From assembly GCA_964236495.1 (NCBI GenBank), contig CAXSBR010000046.1:1-9561 (forward strand): a stretch of DNA of 9,561 nt, in the 5' to 3' direction. This stretch comes from CAXSBR01 sp964236495. Lineage in GTDB: Bacteria > Actinomycetota > Actinomycetes > Mycobacteriales > Jatrophihabitantaceae. Position numbers and translations under genes: made by a program. Position 1 is the first letter of the stretch. Every line of letters begins with the position of its first letter. This document shows, one piece after another, positions 1-5,967 of this stretch. The notes under the pieces were generated by a model. It was not told where the DNA came from, made no database searches, and was given only the letters and a program-made list of their open reading frames with translations.

Positions 1-205
1 CCACCTGCACCGCATCGATCGCAGCCCGCTGGCGGTCCAGCACACCGACCAGATCCACCAACTCGTCATGACCCAGCGAGGCCGGGGCCAACGCGCGCAG
101 CCGGGTGACGTCAGCGTCCGACCACTGGTCTGCCGGCTCGAGACACAGCCGGCGCAGCATCACCGAGACAGGCTCGGCGACGAGCGGTGCGGCGGCTGCG
201 GACAT
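1..205 (-). CDS. N-terminal part of a probable DUF222/13E12-type HNH endonuclease family protein (cut by window edge)
   Basis: The minus-strand frame stays open from 205 to the window edge and gives about 68 residues beginning MSAAAAPLVAEP. It is Leu/Ala/Arg-rich and helical, ending in a segment like LVDLVGVLDRQRAAIDAVQV, which resembles the first helix of DUF222 (13E12 repeat) proteins; these usually carry a C-terminal HNH nuclease domain. That domain would lie outside the window, so the family call is inference. Two starts are possible. The ATG at 205 has a TANNNT -10 (TATGGT, 217 to 212) six bases upstream, which would make a leaderless transcript. An in-frame ATG at 223 (MFYGLPMS...) lies inside the LexA-like box, as is common for mycobacterial 13E12 genes whose box supplies the ATG-TTC-GA start. 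I prefer 205 because the box would then sit over the promoter. Several 13E12 genes belong to the mycobacterial DNA-damage regulon, which fits the box. Confidence 0.55.
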   Translation of the reverse strand, partial: MSAAAAPLVAEPVSVMLRRLCLEPADQWSDADVTRLRALAPASLGHDELVDLVGVLDRQRAAIDAVQV

Positions 206-215
206 AGGCAAACCA

Positions 216-231
216 TAGAACATAGGTACGA
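216..231 (-). promoter_or_regulatory. LexA (SOS) box, near consensus
   Basis: Read on the minus strand the site is TCGTACCTATGTTCTA. The mycobacterial/Gram-positive LexA consensus is TCGAAC-N4-GTTCGA, so 10 of the 12 fixed positions match, the half-sites are correctly spaced, and the central GTTC is intact. The box overlaps the T of the candidate -10 TATGGT (217 to 212) and lies just upstream of the 205 start, a good position for repression. It was recognised by eye and LexA binding is inferred. Confidence 0.55.
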
Positions 232-579
232 CAGTTTCGGACTGCTTCCCCCGCTGAGCACCGGCGGGCAAAGCGAAATTCGGCCTTGCTTGGGCCGAGA
301 CATAGCCGCTGTGATCAGTTCCGCCGTCTGATCTGTCTTGCGAGCCGACGCGGTGGAAGTGTGCTTTCACGTGGGACAGGAGTGAGGGTCTCAAAGCGGG
401 TGAAGTCTCCAGACCTCTGATCCTGCTTCTACGGCCGGTGATCGCGAACGAGGTCTTCGAGACGCGCTGTACAGGTTGGAAGCATCCCGCCCTTCGCAAC
501 CACCTCGCTTCGCTACGGTGCTGAACCACTTTGATCTCAGCGGGAGCTCGGACGTGGACCTGGAATTGGACCGCGTCGG

Positions 580-605
580 CGGGCTTAGCTCTTGCTTACA
601 GCCCG
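580..605 (-). terminator. Possible ileS transcript-end hairpin (weak)
   Basis: On the minus strand the sequence folds as CGGGCT-gta-AGC-aaga-GCT-a-AGCCCG, a 6-bp outer stem and a 3-bp inner stem with a tetraloop. It lies about 105 bases after the ileS stop. No U-tract follows, so it is at best a U-less actinobacterial-type terminator. Confidence 0.22.
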
Positions 606-710
606 TCTTTCGAGCGTCGACGTTGCGGCGCGCCCGCTGCTTCCGTTGGCACCGGGCACCTCAACGCTTCCACCATGCACACCGACAGCAGCCGTTGACG
701 CCCAGCCGGC

Positions 711-3700
711 TCAGGCGCGGCGCAGCCAGTACCGCAATCCCAGCTCGTCGTCGCGTCCTTCGAAGTAGCCAGCCGCATCCGACGGGGCTCCCTCGGTGAC
801 CGATGTGGCAAGCACCTCCTGGGCCAGCTCGCCGCTGTACTCGCGCACCGCCAGCTCCGGTTCCTCCGCGCCGCCGATCGTCCAGTGCAAGACGATGCGG
901 TCGGTGATCTGGAGCCCGGCGTCCTTGCGGGCCTGCTGGATGATGCGAACGATGTCGCGCAGCCGGCCCAGCCGGCGCAGCTGCGGCGTCAGCTCCAGGT
1001 CCAGCGCGACGGTGTCCGAACCGTCACTGGCCACTGTCCAGCCGTCGGCAGGGCTCTGGTTGACGATGACATCCTCAGGACTGAGTGTGTGCTGGGAGCC
1101 GTCGGCAAGGGTGACCGCGACGACGCCGTCGACGCGAAGGTCATGGGCGACCGTCGACGCCGGGAGCGCCAGCAGGGCGGCCGCGATGTGTTTCGTGGCG
1201 CCGCCGAAGGTGCGGCCCAGCGTTCGGAAGTTGGGCTTCACCGTCACCGCGATCACCGCGTCCGCGTCGTGCAGATCGTCCAGGCTCAGCACGTTGAGCT
1301 CGTCGGCGACCTCACGGCGTAGGTCGCTCGGCACCTGCGCCCATCCTGGCGCGGACACGAGCGCCCGACCCAGCGGTTGCCGCGTTTTGACGCCAGACTC
1401 GGCCCGAGCCGCCCGGCCCAGCTCCACCAGTCGACGCACCAGCGCCATCGTCTCGGCCACCTCGCCGTCGGTGTCGCGGCCGGGGACGCCGTCGGTGGCG
1501 TCGAGCGCTGATCCGACGCCCTTTCGGTCGTCCACCGGCCACTGAGCCAGGTGTACTGAAGCCACGCCGGACTGCTCGGCGAACAGCGCTTGCCACACCG
1601 CTTCGGTGACAAACGGCGTAAACGGCGCCATCAGCAGAGTGAGCGTGCGCAGGCACTCGTGCAGGGTGCTCAGTGCCGACGGGTCGCCGTCCCAGAACCG
1701 ACGGCGAGACCGGCGCACGTACCAGTTCGACAGGTCGTCGATGAACTCCGCCAGCACCGCTCCGCCCCGGGCGGTGTCGAACTTCTCCAGTGCCGCGTCG
1801 ACCTCGATCGTCACCTGCCGGGCGCGCTGCAGCGCCCAGCGGTCCAGCACGGTGCGTTGGGCGCTTACAGTGCCGCCGGCAGAGTCGCCCGCAAAGTCGG
1901 CAGCACCGCCCCGGGCGATCGCTACAGCACCGCCGTCGACAGCACCAGGCTCCCAGTCGTTGGCGCGGGCATACAGACTCTGGAACGACGCGACCGACCA
2001 GTACGTGCGCAGCACCTTCGACGCGATCTCCTCGAGCGTCTTGTGCCCCACCCGCCGCGCCGACCACGGCGATCCGCCGGCCAGCATGAACCAGCGCAGC
2101 GCGTCGGCACCGTGGCGGTCCATCAACGGCATCGGCTCCAGGATGTTGCCCAAGTGCTTGCTCATCTTGCGGCCGTCCTCGGCCAGGATGTGGCCCAGGC
2201 ACAGCACCGTCTTGTACGAGCTGCGGTCGAACACCAGCGTTCCGATCGCCATCAGGGTGTAGAACCAGCCGCGGGTCTGGTCGATCGCCTCGCAGATGAA
2301 GTCGGCCGGGTAACTGGCCGCGAAGACGTCGGCGTTGCGATGCGGCGCGCCGAATTGCGCGAATGGCATCGAGCCCGAGTCGAACCAGGCATCGATCACC
2401 TGCGGCACCCGCCGATAAACGCCCTGCTCGCCGGGCACGGTGAAGGTGACGTCGTCGACGAAGGGCCGGTGCGGGTCCAGCGCGCTGAGGTCCTGCCCGG
2501 CCAGTTCACCCAACTCGGCCAGCGAGCCCACGCAGCGGATCTGGGCGGGGTCGGCGTCGTTGCGCCACACCGGCAGCGGCGTCCCCCAGTAACGGTCGCG
2601 CGACACGGCCCAGTCGATGTTGTTGGTCAGCCAGTCGCCGTAGCGGCCGTGCTTGATCGTGGGCGGATACCAGGTGGTGGCCTCGTTCTCGCGCAGCAGC
2701 TCGTCCTTGCGGGCTGTCGTGCGGATGTACCAGGACGGCAGCGCGAAATACATCAGCGGCGTGTGGCAGCGCCAGCAGTGCGGGTAGGCGTGCTGGTAGG
2801 GCACGTGACGCCACATCAGCCCGCGCGCGACCAAGTCGTCCATCAGCGGCTGGTCGGCGTCCTTGAAGAACAGTCCGCCCACCAGGGCGATGCCGGTGGC
2901 GAAGTGGCCGTCGCGTTCGATCGGATTGACGACCGGCAGGCCGTACCGGCGTCCGACGGCGAGGTCGTCGGCGCCGAAGGCGGGCGCCTGATGCACCAGG
3001 CCGGTGCCGTCGGTGGTGGTGACGTAGTCGGCCAGCACGATGTAATTCGCGGCGGGGTTGTTCGCGGTGGGAAAGTTGGCCTCGGAGTGGTGGGCGTCGA
3101 GCACCTCCACCAGCTCGAACGGGCGCTGGTAGGTCCACCGCTCGAGTTCGCTGCCCGCATAGCGGGCCAGCACCTCGGCGCCCGATCCGACGACGCCCAG
3201 CAGCGCCTCGGCCACCACCAGTGCCTGCTGGGCTCCGGCCGGGCGAGCGACCACGTAGGCAACGTCGGGGTTCACCGCGACGGCGACGTTGGATACCAGC
3301 GTCCACGGCGTCGTCGTCCATATCAGCAGGTCCGCGCGCCCGGCCCACTCACCTGACGTGATCGGAAATCGCACGTACACCGAAGGATCGACGACGTCTT
3401 CGTAGCCTTGGGCGACCTCGTGATCGCTCAGAGCCGTGCCACACCGCGGGCAGTACGGCGAGACCCGGGAACTTTCGACCAGCAGCCCCTGGTCGTAAAT
3501 CTGCTTCAGCGCCCACCAGACGCTTTGGATGTAGTCGGCGTCCATGGTGCGGTAGGGGTGCTCGTAATCGGCCCAGTAGCCCATCCGCTCGCTCATGGCC
3601 TCGAACTCGCCGACGTTGCGCAGCACCGACTCCCGGCAGGCGGCGTTGAACTCGGCGACGCCGTAGGCCTCGATGTCGGGTTTGCCGGTGAACCCCAGCT

Positions 3701-4001
3701 CCTTCTCCACGGCCAGCTCCACCGGCAGGCCGTGGCAGTCCCAGCCGGCCATGCGCGCCACGGAATGGCCCTTCATCGTCTTGAAGCGGGGGAAGACGTC
3801 CTTGAAGACGCGCGCCTCGACGTGGTGGGTGCCGGGCTTGCCGTTGGCGGTGGGCGGCCCCTCGTAGAACGTCCATGCCGGCCCGGCAGCGGTGGCTTGC
3901 AGGGTGCGACGGAAGATGTTGTGCGCGCGCCAGAAGTCCAGCACGACATGGTCGTTGGCGGCCAAGTCGACGTGAGCGGGCAGTGCGGCGTAGCGGGCCA
4001 T
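711..4001 (-). CDS. ileS: Isoleucyl-tRNA synthetase, IleRS2 type with swapped GXHH signature
   Basis: This 1096-aa class Ia synthetase charges tRNA-Ile in the cytoplasm. The Rossmann core begins near residue 45. The HIGH-motif region reads TANGKPGTHHVEAR (51-64), so canonical HxGH is replaced by G-T-H-H at 57-60. GWDCHGLPVEL is at 86-96. The CP1 editing domain (about 200-400) carries TTTPWT (229-234) and a GTGLVHQAPAFGADD block (332-346). Cysteine pairs at 184/187 and 409/412 look zinc-binding. The catalytic loop is KMSKH (612-616), with His for the last Ser. The anticodon-binding helical domain follows (SNWYVRRSRRRFW, 758-770), then a long C-terminal region typical of the 1000+ aa eukaryote-like IleRS2. 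An Ala/Gly-rich insert sits at about 687-715. The start is fixed by GAGGAG six bases before the ATG; that ribosome-binding site is the target of the upstream T-box. From memory, M. tuberculosis IleS has an intact HxGH (HYGH), so this protein may be a second or replacing ileS. Confidence 0.97.
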   Translation of the reverse strand: MARYAALPAHVDLAANDHVVLDFWRAHNIFRRTLQATAAGPAWTFYEGPPTANGKPGTHHVEARVFKDVFPRFKTMKGHSVARMAGWDCHGLPVELAVEKELGFTGKPDIEAYGVAEFNAACRESVLRNVGEFEAMSERMGYWADYEHPYRTMDADYIQSVWWALKQIYDQGLLVESSRVSPYCPRCGTALSDHEVAQGYEDVVDPSVYVRFPITSGEWAGRADLLIWTTTPWTLVSNVAVAVNPDVAYVVARPAGAQQALVVAEALLGVVGSGAEVLARYAGSELERWTYQRPFELVEVLDAHHSEANFPTANNPAANYIVLADYVTTTDGTGLVHQAPAFGADDLAVGRRYGLPVVNPIERDGHFATGIALVGGLFFKDADQPLMDDLVARGLMWRHVPYQHAYPHCWRCHTPLMYFALPSWYIRTTARKDELLRENEATTWYPPTIKHGRYGDWLTNNIDWAVSRDRYWGTPLPVWRNDADPAQIRCVGSLAELGELAGQDLSALDPHRPFVDDVTFTVPGEQGVYRRVPQVIDAWFDSGSMPFAQFGAPHRNADVFAASYPADFICEAIDQTRGWFYTLMAIGTLVFDRSSYKTVLCLGHILAEDGRKMSKHLGNILEPMPLMDRHGADALRWFMLAGGSPWSARRVGHKTLEEIASKVLRTYWSVASFQSLYARANDWEPGAVDGGAVAIARGGAADFAGDSAGGTVSAQRTVLDRWALQRARQVTIEVDAALEKFDTARGGAVLAEFIDDLSNWYVRRSRRRFWDGDPSALSTLHECLRTLTLLMAPFTPFVTEAVWQALFAEQSGVASVHLAQWPVDDRKGVGSALDATDGVPGRDTDGEVAETMALVRRLVELGRAARAESGVKTRQPLGRALVSAPGWAQVPSDLRREVADELNVLSLDDLHDADAVIAVTVKPNFRTLGRTFGGATKHIAAALLALPASTVAHDLRVDGVVAVTLADGSQHTLSPEDVIVNQSPADGWTVASDGSDTVALDLELTPQLRRLGRLRDIVRIIQQARKDAGLQITDRIVLHWTIGGAEEPELAVREYSGELAQEVLATSVTEGAPSDAAGYFEGRDDELGLRYWLRRA

Positions 4002-4300
4002 GCGATCTCCTCGAAGCGGTGCTGGTTGCCTCGCGGGGTGAGCATCGCAGCGACGAAGGAGCGAGGAGCGGAGCCCTTATGAAGCAAACGATGTTTACAG
4101 CGAGGTACCGACAAAACCGGTTCGAGGGACGATTCAGCCTCGGTGGAGGCCGTTCCGCGGTACCACCCTCGTTGACGCCGCCCCGTTCAAGGCGCGCGCC
4201 CGCTCGTTTGACCTGCCCGTGAAGCGGTGGCCACGCCTACCTGCGCAGGATGTGACGCACCGATGCTCTGAGGTGATCTCCGCTGCGCGCGTGGCTCCGG
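4002..4300 (-). promoter_or_regulatory. T-box riboswitch (tRNA-Ile sensing, probably translational) leader of ileS
   Basis: The RNA is read from about 4300 down to 4002. The T-box core GAGGGTGGTACCGCGG (4170 to 4155) is essentially invariant. Helix A1 is CGAGGG (4171-4166) with CCCTCG (4128-4123). The 7-nt bulge TGGTACC (4165-4159), whose UGGU pairs with the tRNA NCCA end, is followed by helix A2 GCG (4158-4156) with CGU (4131-4129), capped by a GCCTC-CACC-GAGGC hairpin. Stem I is short: GCCACGC (4295-4289) with GCGTGGC (4236-4230), and GCGCAG (4288-4283) with CTGCGC (4248-4243). It lacks distal loops, as in the ultrashort stem I of actinobacterial ileS leaders. Two AUC (Ile) triplets lie in its internal loop, at 4277-4275 and 4251-4249; I cannot say which is the specifier. 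No terminator with a U-run precedes ileS, whereas the SD can be paired by upstream segments, so control is probably at translation. Confidence 0.93.
4008..4013 (-). promoter_or_regulatory. ileS Shine-Dalgarno sequence, the regulated target of the T-box
   Basis: On the minus strand CGAGGAGATCGC precedes the ATG at 4001. The GAGGAG core is a strong ribosome-binding site. It is complementary to two upstream leader segments: CCTCGAA (4127 to 4121), which is also the 3' strand of the antisequestrator, pairs 7/7 with TTCGAGG (4015 to 4009); CTCCTCG (4068 to 4062) pairs 7/7 with CGAGGAG (4013 to 4007). Confidence 0.8.
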
Positions 4301-4367
4301 GCTCGCACCGTCCCCGGATCGCTGGTGCTCGTGTGCGCGGCGGCGCGTCCTCGTCAACGCCTTGGAC

Positions 4368-4398
4368 ATCGTACGGCGCGTGATGGCGCGGCACGCAA
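4368..4398 (-). promoter_or_regulatory. Candidate ileS promoter
   Basis: On the minus strand TTGCGT (4398 to 4393) and TACGAT (4373 to 4368) have a 19-bp spacer. TACGAT fits the mycobacterial TANNNT -10, and transcription would begin near 4361, upstream of stem I. The spacer is long and another TTGACG lies nearby, so this is tentative. Confidence 0.25.
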
Positions 4399-4460
4399 GC
4401 ACCGGCGCACCGGGACGCAACGCAATCCGATGCAGAAGCGATGGAACTGTGCGGTGCTAC

Positions 4461-4476
4461 AGGTGGCCGCCCACCT
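4461..4476. promoter_or_regulatory. Perfect hairpin/palindrome upstream of the ParB-like/aquaporin pair
   Basis: AGGTGG-CCGC-CCACCT is a perfect 6-bp inverted repeat with a 4-base centre, about 50 bases before the ATG at 4525. It could be an operator or a 5'-leader hairpin. Confidence 0.35.
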
Positions 4477-4486
4477 CTCAGGGCAT

Positions 4487-4501
4487 GATATCCGAGATAT
4501 C
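4487..4501. promoter_or_regulatory. Doubled GATATC palindrome, possible operator
   Basis: GATATC-CGA-GATATC is both a direct and an inverted repeat of a self-complementary hexamer, 23 bases before the ATG at 4525. It stands out as AT-rich in a GC-rich surrounding and could be a regulator site or an overlapping -10. No regulator is assigned. Confidence 0.35.
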
Positions 4502-4524
4502 CAACCGGAGAGGGTAGTGAGTGC

Positions 4525-4977
4525 ATGAGCAAGAAGAAGTCGAAGAAGGCCGGCAAGGTCGTGGCGCCGGTGGTGGTGTGGGCGACCGCGCCGGCGGAGC
4601 ACGATTACCCGGCCGCGGCGTCGTATCTGAGGCTGGTTGCCGCTGAGTCGCGCGTCGAATCGTGCACCGCTGCCCTTGCCAAGGCCACCACGATCCAGCA
4701 GCACGCGAAAGACATCCTGCGTGCCGCGCGGCTACCCCTGCTACCCGCCGACGATCCAGAGGTGGCAAAAGACCTCGCCAGGGTCGCCGCCGGCCAGGCG
4801 CTGAGCCCCGTCCTGCTGGTACGCGGCGATGTCGGCACCGACCGACCGTTGCAGATCGCCGACGGCTATCACCGCGTGTGTGCGAGCTACCAGCTCAGCG
4901 AGGACACCGAGATCGCCTGCCGACTGATTTCCCTGCCGGTGCCCGCGAAGTCGGGCCCTCCAACGTCGCGCCGATAA
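4525..4977 (+). CDS. ParB-like 'DGYHR' protein, coupled to the aquaporin gene
   Basis: This 150-aa soluble protein has a Lys-rich N-terminus (MSKKKSKKAG) and no signal peptide or membrane segment. The middle has a helical AKDILRAARLPLLP block (61-74). The core QALSPVLLVRG...LQIADGYHRVCASYQL (91-124) resembles the ParB/Srx-fold signature, where a 'PvLLvrg' strand leads to a D/E-G-x-H-R motif; D113, G114, H116 and R117 are the candidate functional residues. I know similar short hypothetical proteins in proteobacteria and actinobacteria but no established function, and there is no HTH as in true chromosome-partition ParB. ParB-type folds can bind CTP or act as nucleases; neither is shown here. 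A purine-rich GGAGAGGG stretch (4507-4514) precedes the start, though spaced rather far. Its stop TAA shares its last base with the ATG of the aquaporin gene, so the two are almost certainly one operon. Confidence 0.85.
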   Translation: MSKKKSKKAGKVVAPVVVWATAPAEHDYPAAASYLRLVAAESRVESCTAALAKATTIQQHAKDILRAARLPLLPADDPEVAKDLARVAAGQALSPVLLVRGDVGTDRPLQIADGYHRVCASYQLSEDTEIACRLISLPVPAKSGPPTSRR

Positions 4978-5852
4978 TGACGACCCCGGTCGGTCCGACC
5001 CGTCAGACAGCCGGCGCGCAGGCCGGAACCGAGCCGGCCGAGCGCGCCCGGGTCGAACGGATCGTCCACGCCCGACATGGACCGCGCATCGAGCAACTGC
5101 TGGAGCGCCAGCCGGTGTGGGGGCGTGACTTCACCAACCTGACCTACGAGTGGCGCCGGCTGTTCAGCGAGCTGTTCGGCACGTTCCTGCTCGTGCTGGT
5201 CGGCGCCGGCAGCGGTGTGATCGACGCGCGTACCGGCGGTCAGATCGGCCGCGGCGCGGCGGTCATCGCGCCTGCCCTGACGGTTCTGGCGATCATCTTG
5301 TTCATGGGCGCGGTGTCGGGCGCCCACCTCAACCCGATCGTGTCGGTGGCGTTCGCGTTGCGCCGAGACTTCGCGTGGAAGCGGGTGCCCGGCTACGTCG
5401 TGGCCCAGCTGATCGGGGGTGTGCTGGCCGCGACCCTGCTGCGGGTGACTTTCGGCAACGTCGGACACCTCGGCGCAACCCTGCCCGGCACCGGCTTCTC
5501 CGCCGGTCAAGCCTTTGTGATCGAGGTCGTGCTGAGCGTCGGGCTGGTGTCGACGATCCTGGGCACCGCGTCCAGCGCGCAGAACCTCGGCGCCCTGTCC
5601 GCACTGGGGGTCGCGGCGTACATCGCACTGGCCGGCTTGTGGTCGAGCCCGGTCAGCGGCGCGTCGATGAACCCGGCGCGGTCATTCGCGCCGGCGGTCG
5701 TCGGCGGTCACCTGAACGACCTGTGGGTCTACCTGACCGCGCCGTTTCTCGGCGCCGCGATTGCCGTAGGCATCGCCTACATCCTGCGTGGGCCCGGCGG
5801 CGATCCGGGTGGGCTCAAAGCAGCGCAGGGCATGCTTCAACCGGTCGGCTGA
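4977..5852 (+). CDS. MIP family channel (aquaporin/aquaglyceroporin-like) with NPI first motif
   Basis: This 291-aa inner-membrane channel, expected to pass water or small uncharged solutes, has a hydrophilic N-terminal extension (about 1-60, containing ERIVHARHGPRIEQLLERQ) and then six hydrophobic segments starting at LFSELFGTFLLVLVGAGSG (62-80). The first half-helix motif is GAHLNPI (116-121, NPI for NPA). The second is the canonical SMNPARS (230-236). Aligning by hand to E. coli AqpZ, the selectivity-filter positions read P99 (AqpZ F43), G220 (H174), A229 (T183) and R235 (R189). Loss of the His suggests a wider pore than a strict water channel; substrate is not predictable. The start is the ATG overlapping the preceding stop (TAATG), implying translational coupling; there is no strong SD of its own. 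A codon-rich open frame extends further upstream but overlaps the preceding gene and has no better start. The gene ends facing the regulator gene on the other strand. Confidence 0.93.
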   Translation: MTTPVGPTRQTAGAQAGTEPAERARVERIVHARHGPRIEQLLERQPVWGRDFTNLTYEWRRLFSELFGTFLLVLVGAGSGVIDARTGGQIGRGAAVIAPALTVLAIILFMGAVSGAHLNPIVSVAFALRRDFAWKRVPGYVVAQLIGGVLAATLLRVTFGNVGHLGATLPGTGFSAGQAFVIEVVLSVGLVSTILGTASSAQNLGALSALGVAAYIALAGLWSSPVSGASMNPARSFAPAVVGGHLNDLWVYLTAPFLGAAIAVGIAYILRGPGGDPGGLKAAQGMLQPVG

Positions 5853-5883
5853 GGCACCGCGCCTGCGTGCGACGGATTCCATC

Positions 5884-5928
5884 GCCGCGCCGAGCCGAGC
5901 CGCGCCGAGCCGCGCCGCGCCGAGCCGC
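5884..5928. repeat. 15-bp tandem repeat, three copies
   Basis: Units begin at 5884, 5899 and 5914. Each starts with the same 13-mer GCCGCGCCGAGCC; only the last base of the unit varies (GA, GC, GC). The array lies between the convergent aquaporin and regulator genes and is followed by a GC palindrome. It is a candidate variable-number repeat. Confidence 0.8.
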
Positions 5929-5940
5929 GCCGCCGGCGGC
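5929..5940. terminator. GC palindrome between convergent genes, possible bidirectional terminator
   Basis: GCCGCCGGCGGC is a perfect 12-bp palindrome directly after the tandem repeat, about 77 bases after the aquaporin stop and 28 bases beyond the regulator stop. It has no U-tract and almost no loop, so termination is only suggested by position. Confidence 0.25.
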
Positions 5941-5967
5941 CGGCCGCCCGTCGAGCGGGTCAGGACG

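Larger units (their letters stand above)
206..710. other. Intergenic gap without a recognisable gene
   Basis: About 500 bases separate the ileS stop from the HNH-type gene. Apart from the LexA box and promoter at its left end and a weak hairpin at 580-605, I see nothing assignable. Frames on both strands that cross it lack a ribosome-binding site, run into the ileS 3' end, or have mixed composition without protein family character. Small inverted repeats occur (GGTCT/AGACC near 379-416). Parts could be decayed coding or mobile DNA, but I recognise no transposase remnant. Confidence 0.5.

Noticed and set aside
476..799. A 107-codon plus-strand frame between ileS and the left gene
   Set aside because: It has no SD, runs antisense into the ileS 3' end, and turns Arg/Pro-rich there; not a convincing gene.
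1590..3356. A 588-codon open frame on the plus strand, antisense to ileS
   Set aside because: It is the mirror of a long GC-rich gene; its translation is Arg/Val/Gly/His-biased with no domain, while the minus-strand IleRS reading is unmistakable.
4512..4517. GGGTAG as a SigF-type -10 before the ParB-like gene
   Set aside because: No GTTT-type -35 occurs 15-17 bases upstream and the site is too close to the ATG; the purine run better serves ribosome binding.
4134..4556. A 140-codon minus-strand frame through the T-box and promoter region
   Set aside because: The region is explained by the T-box RNA and the divergent promoter; the translation is Arg/Pro/Ala-rich with no start signal.
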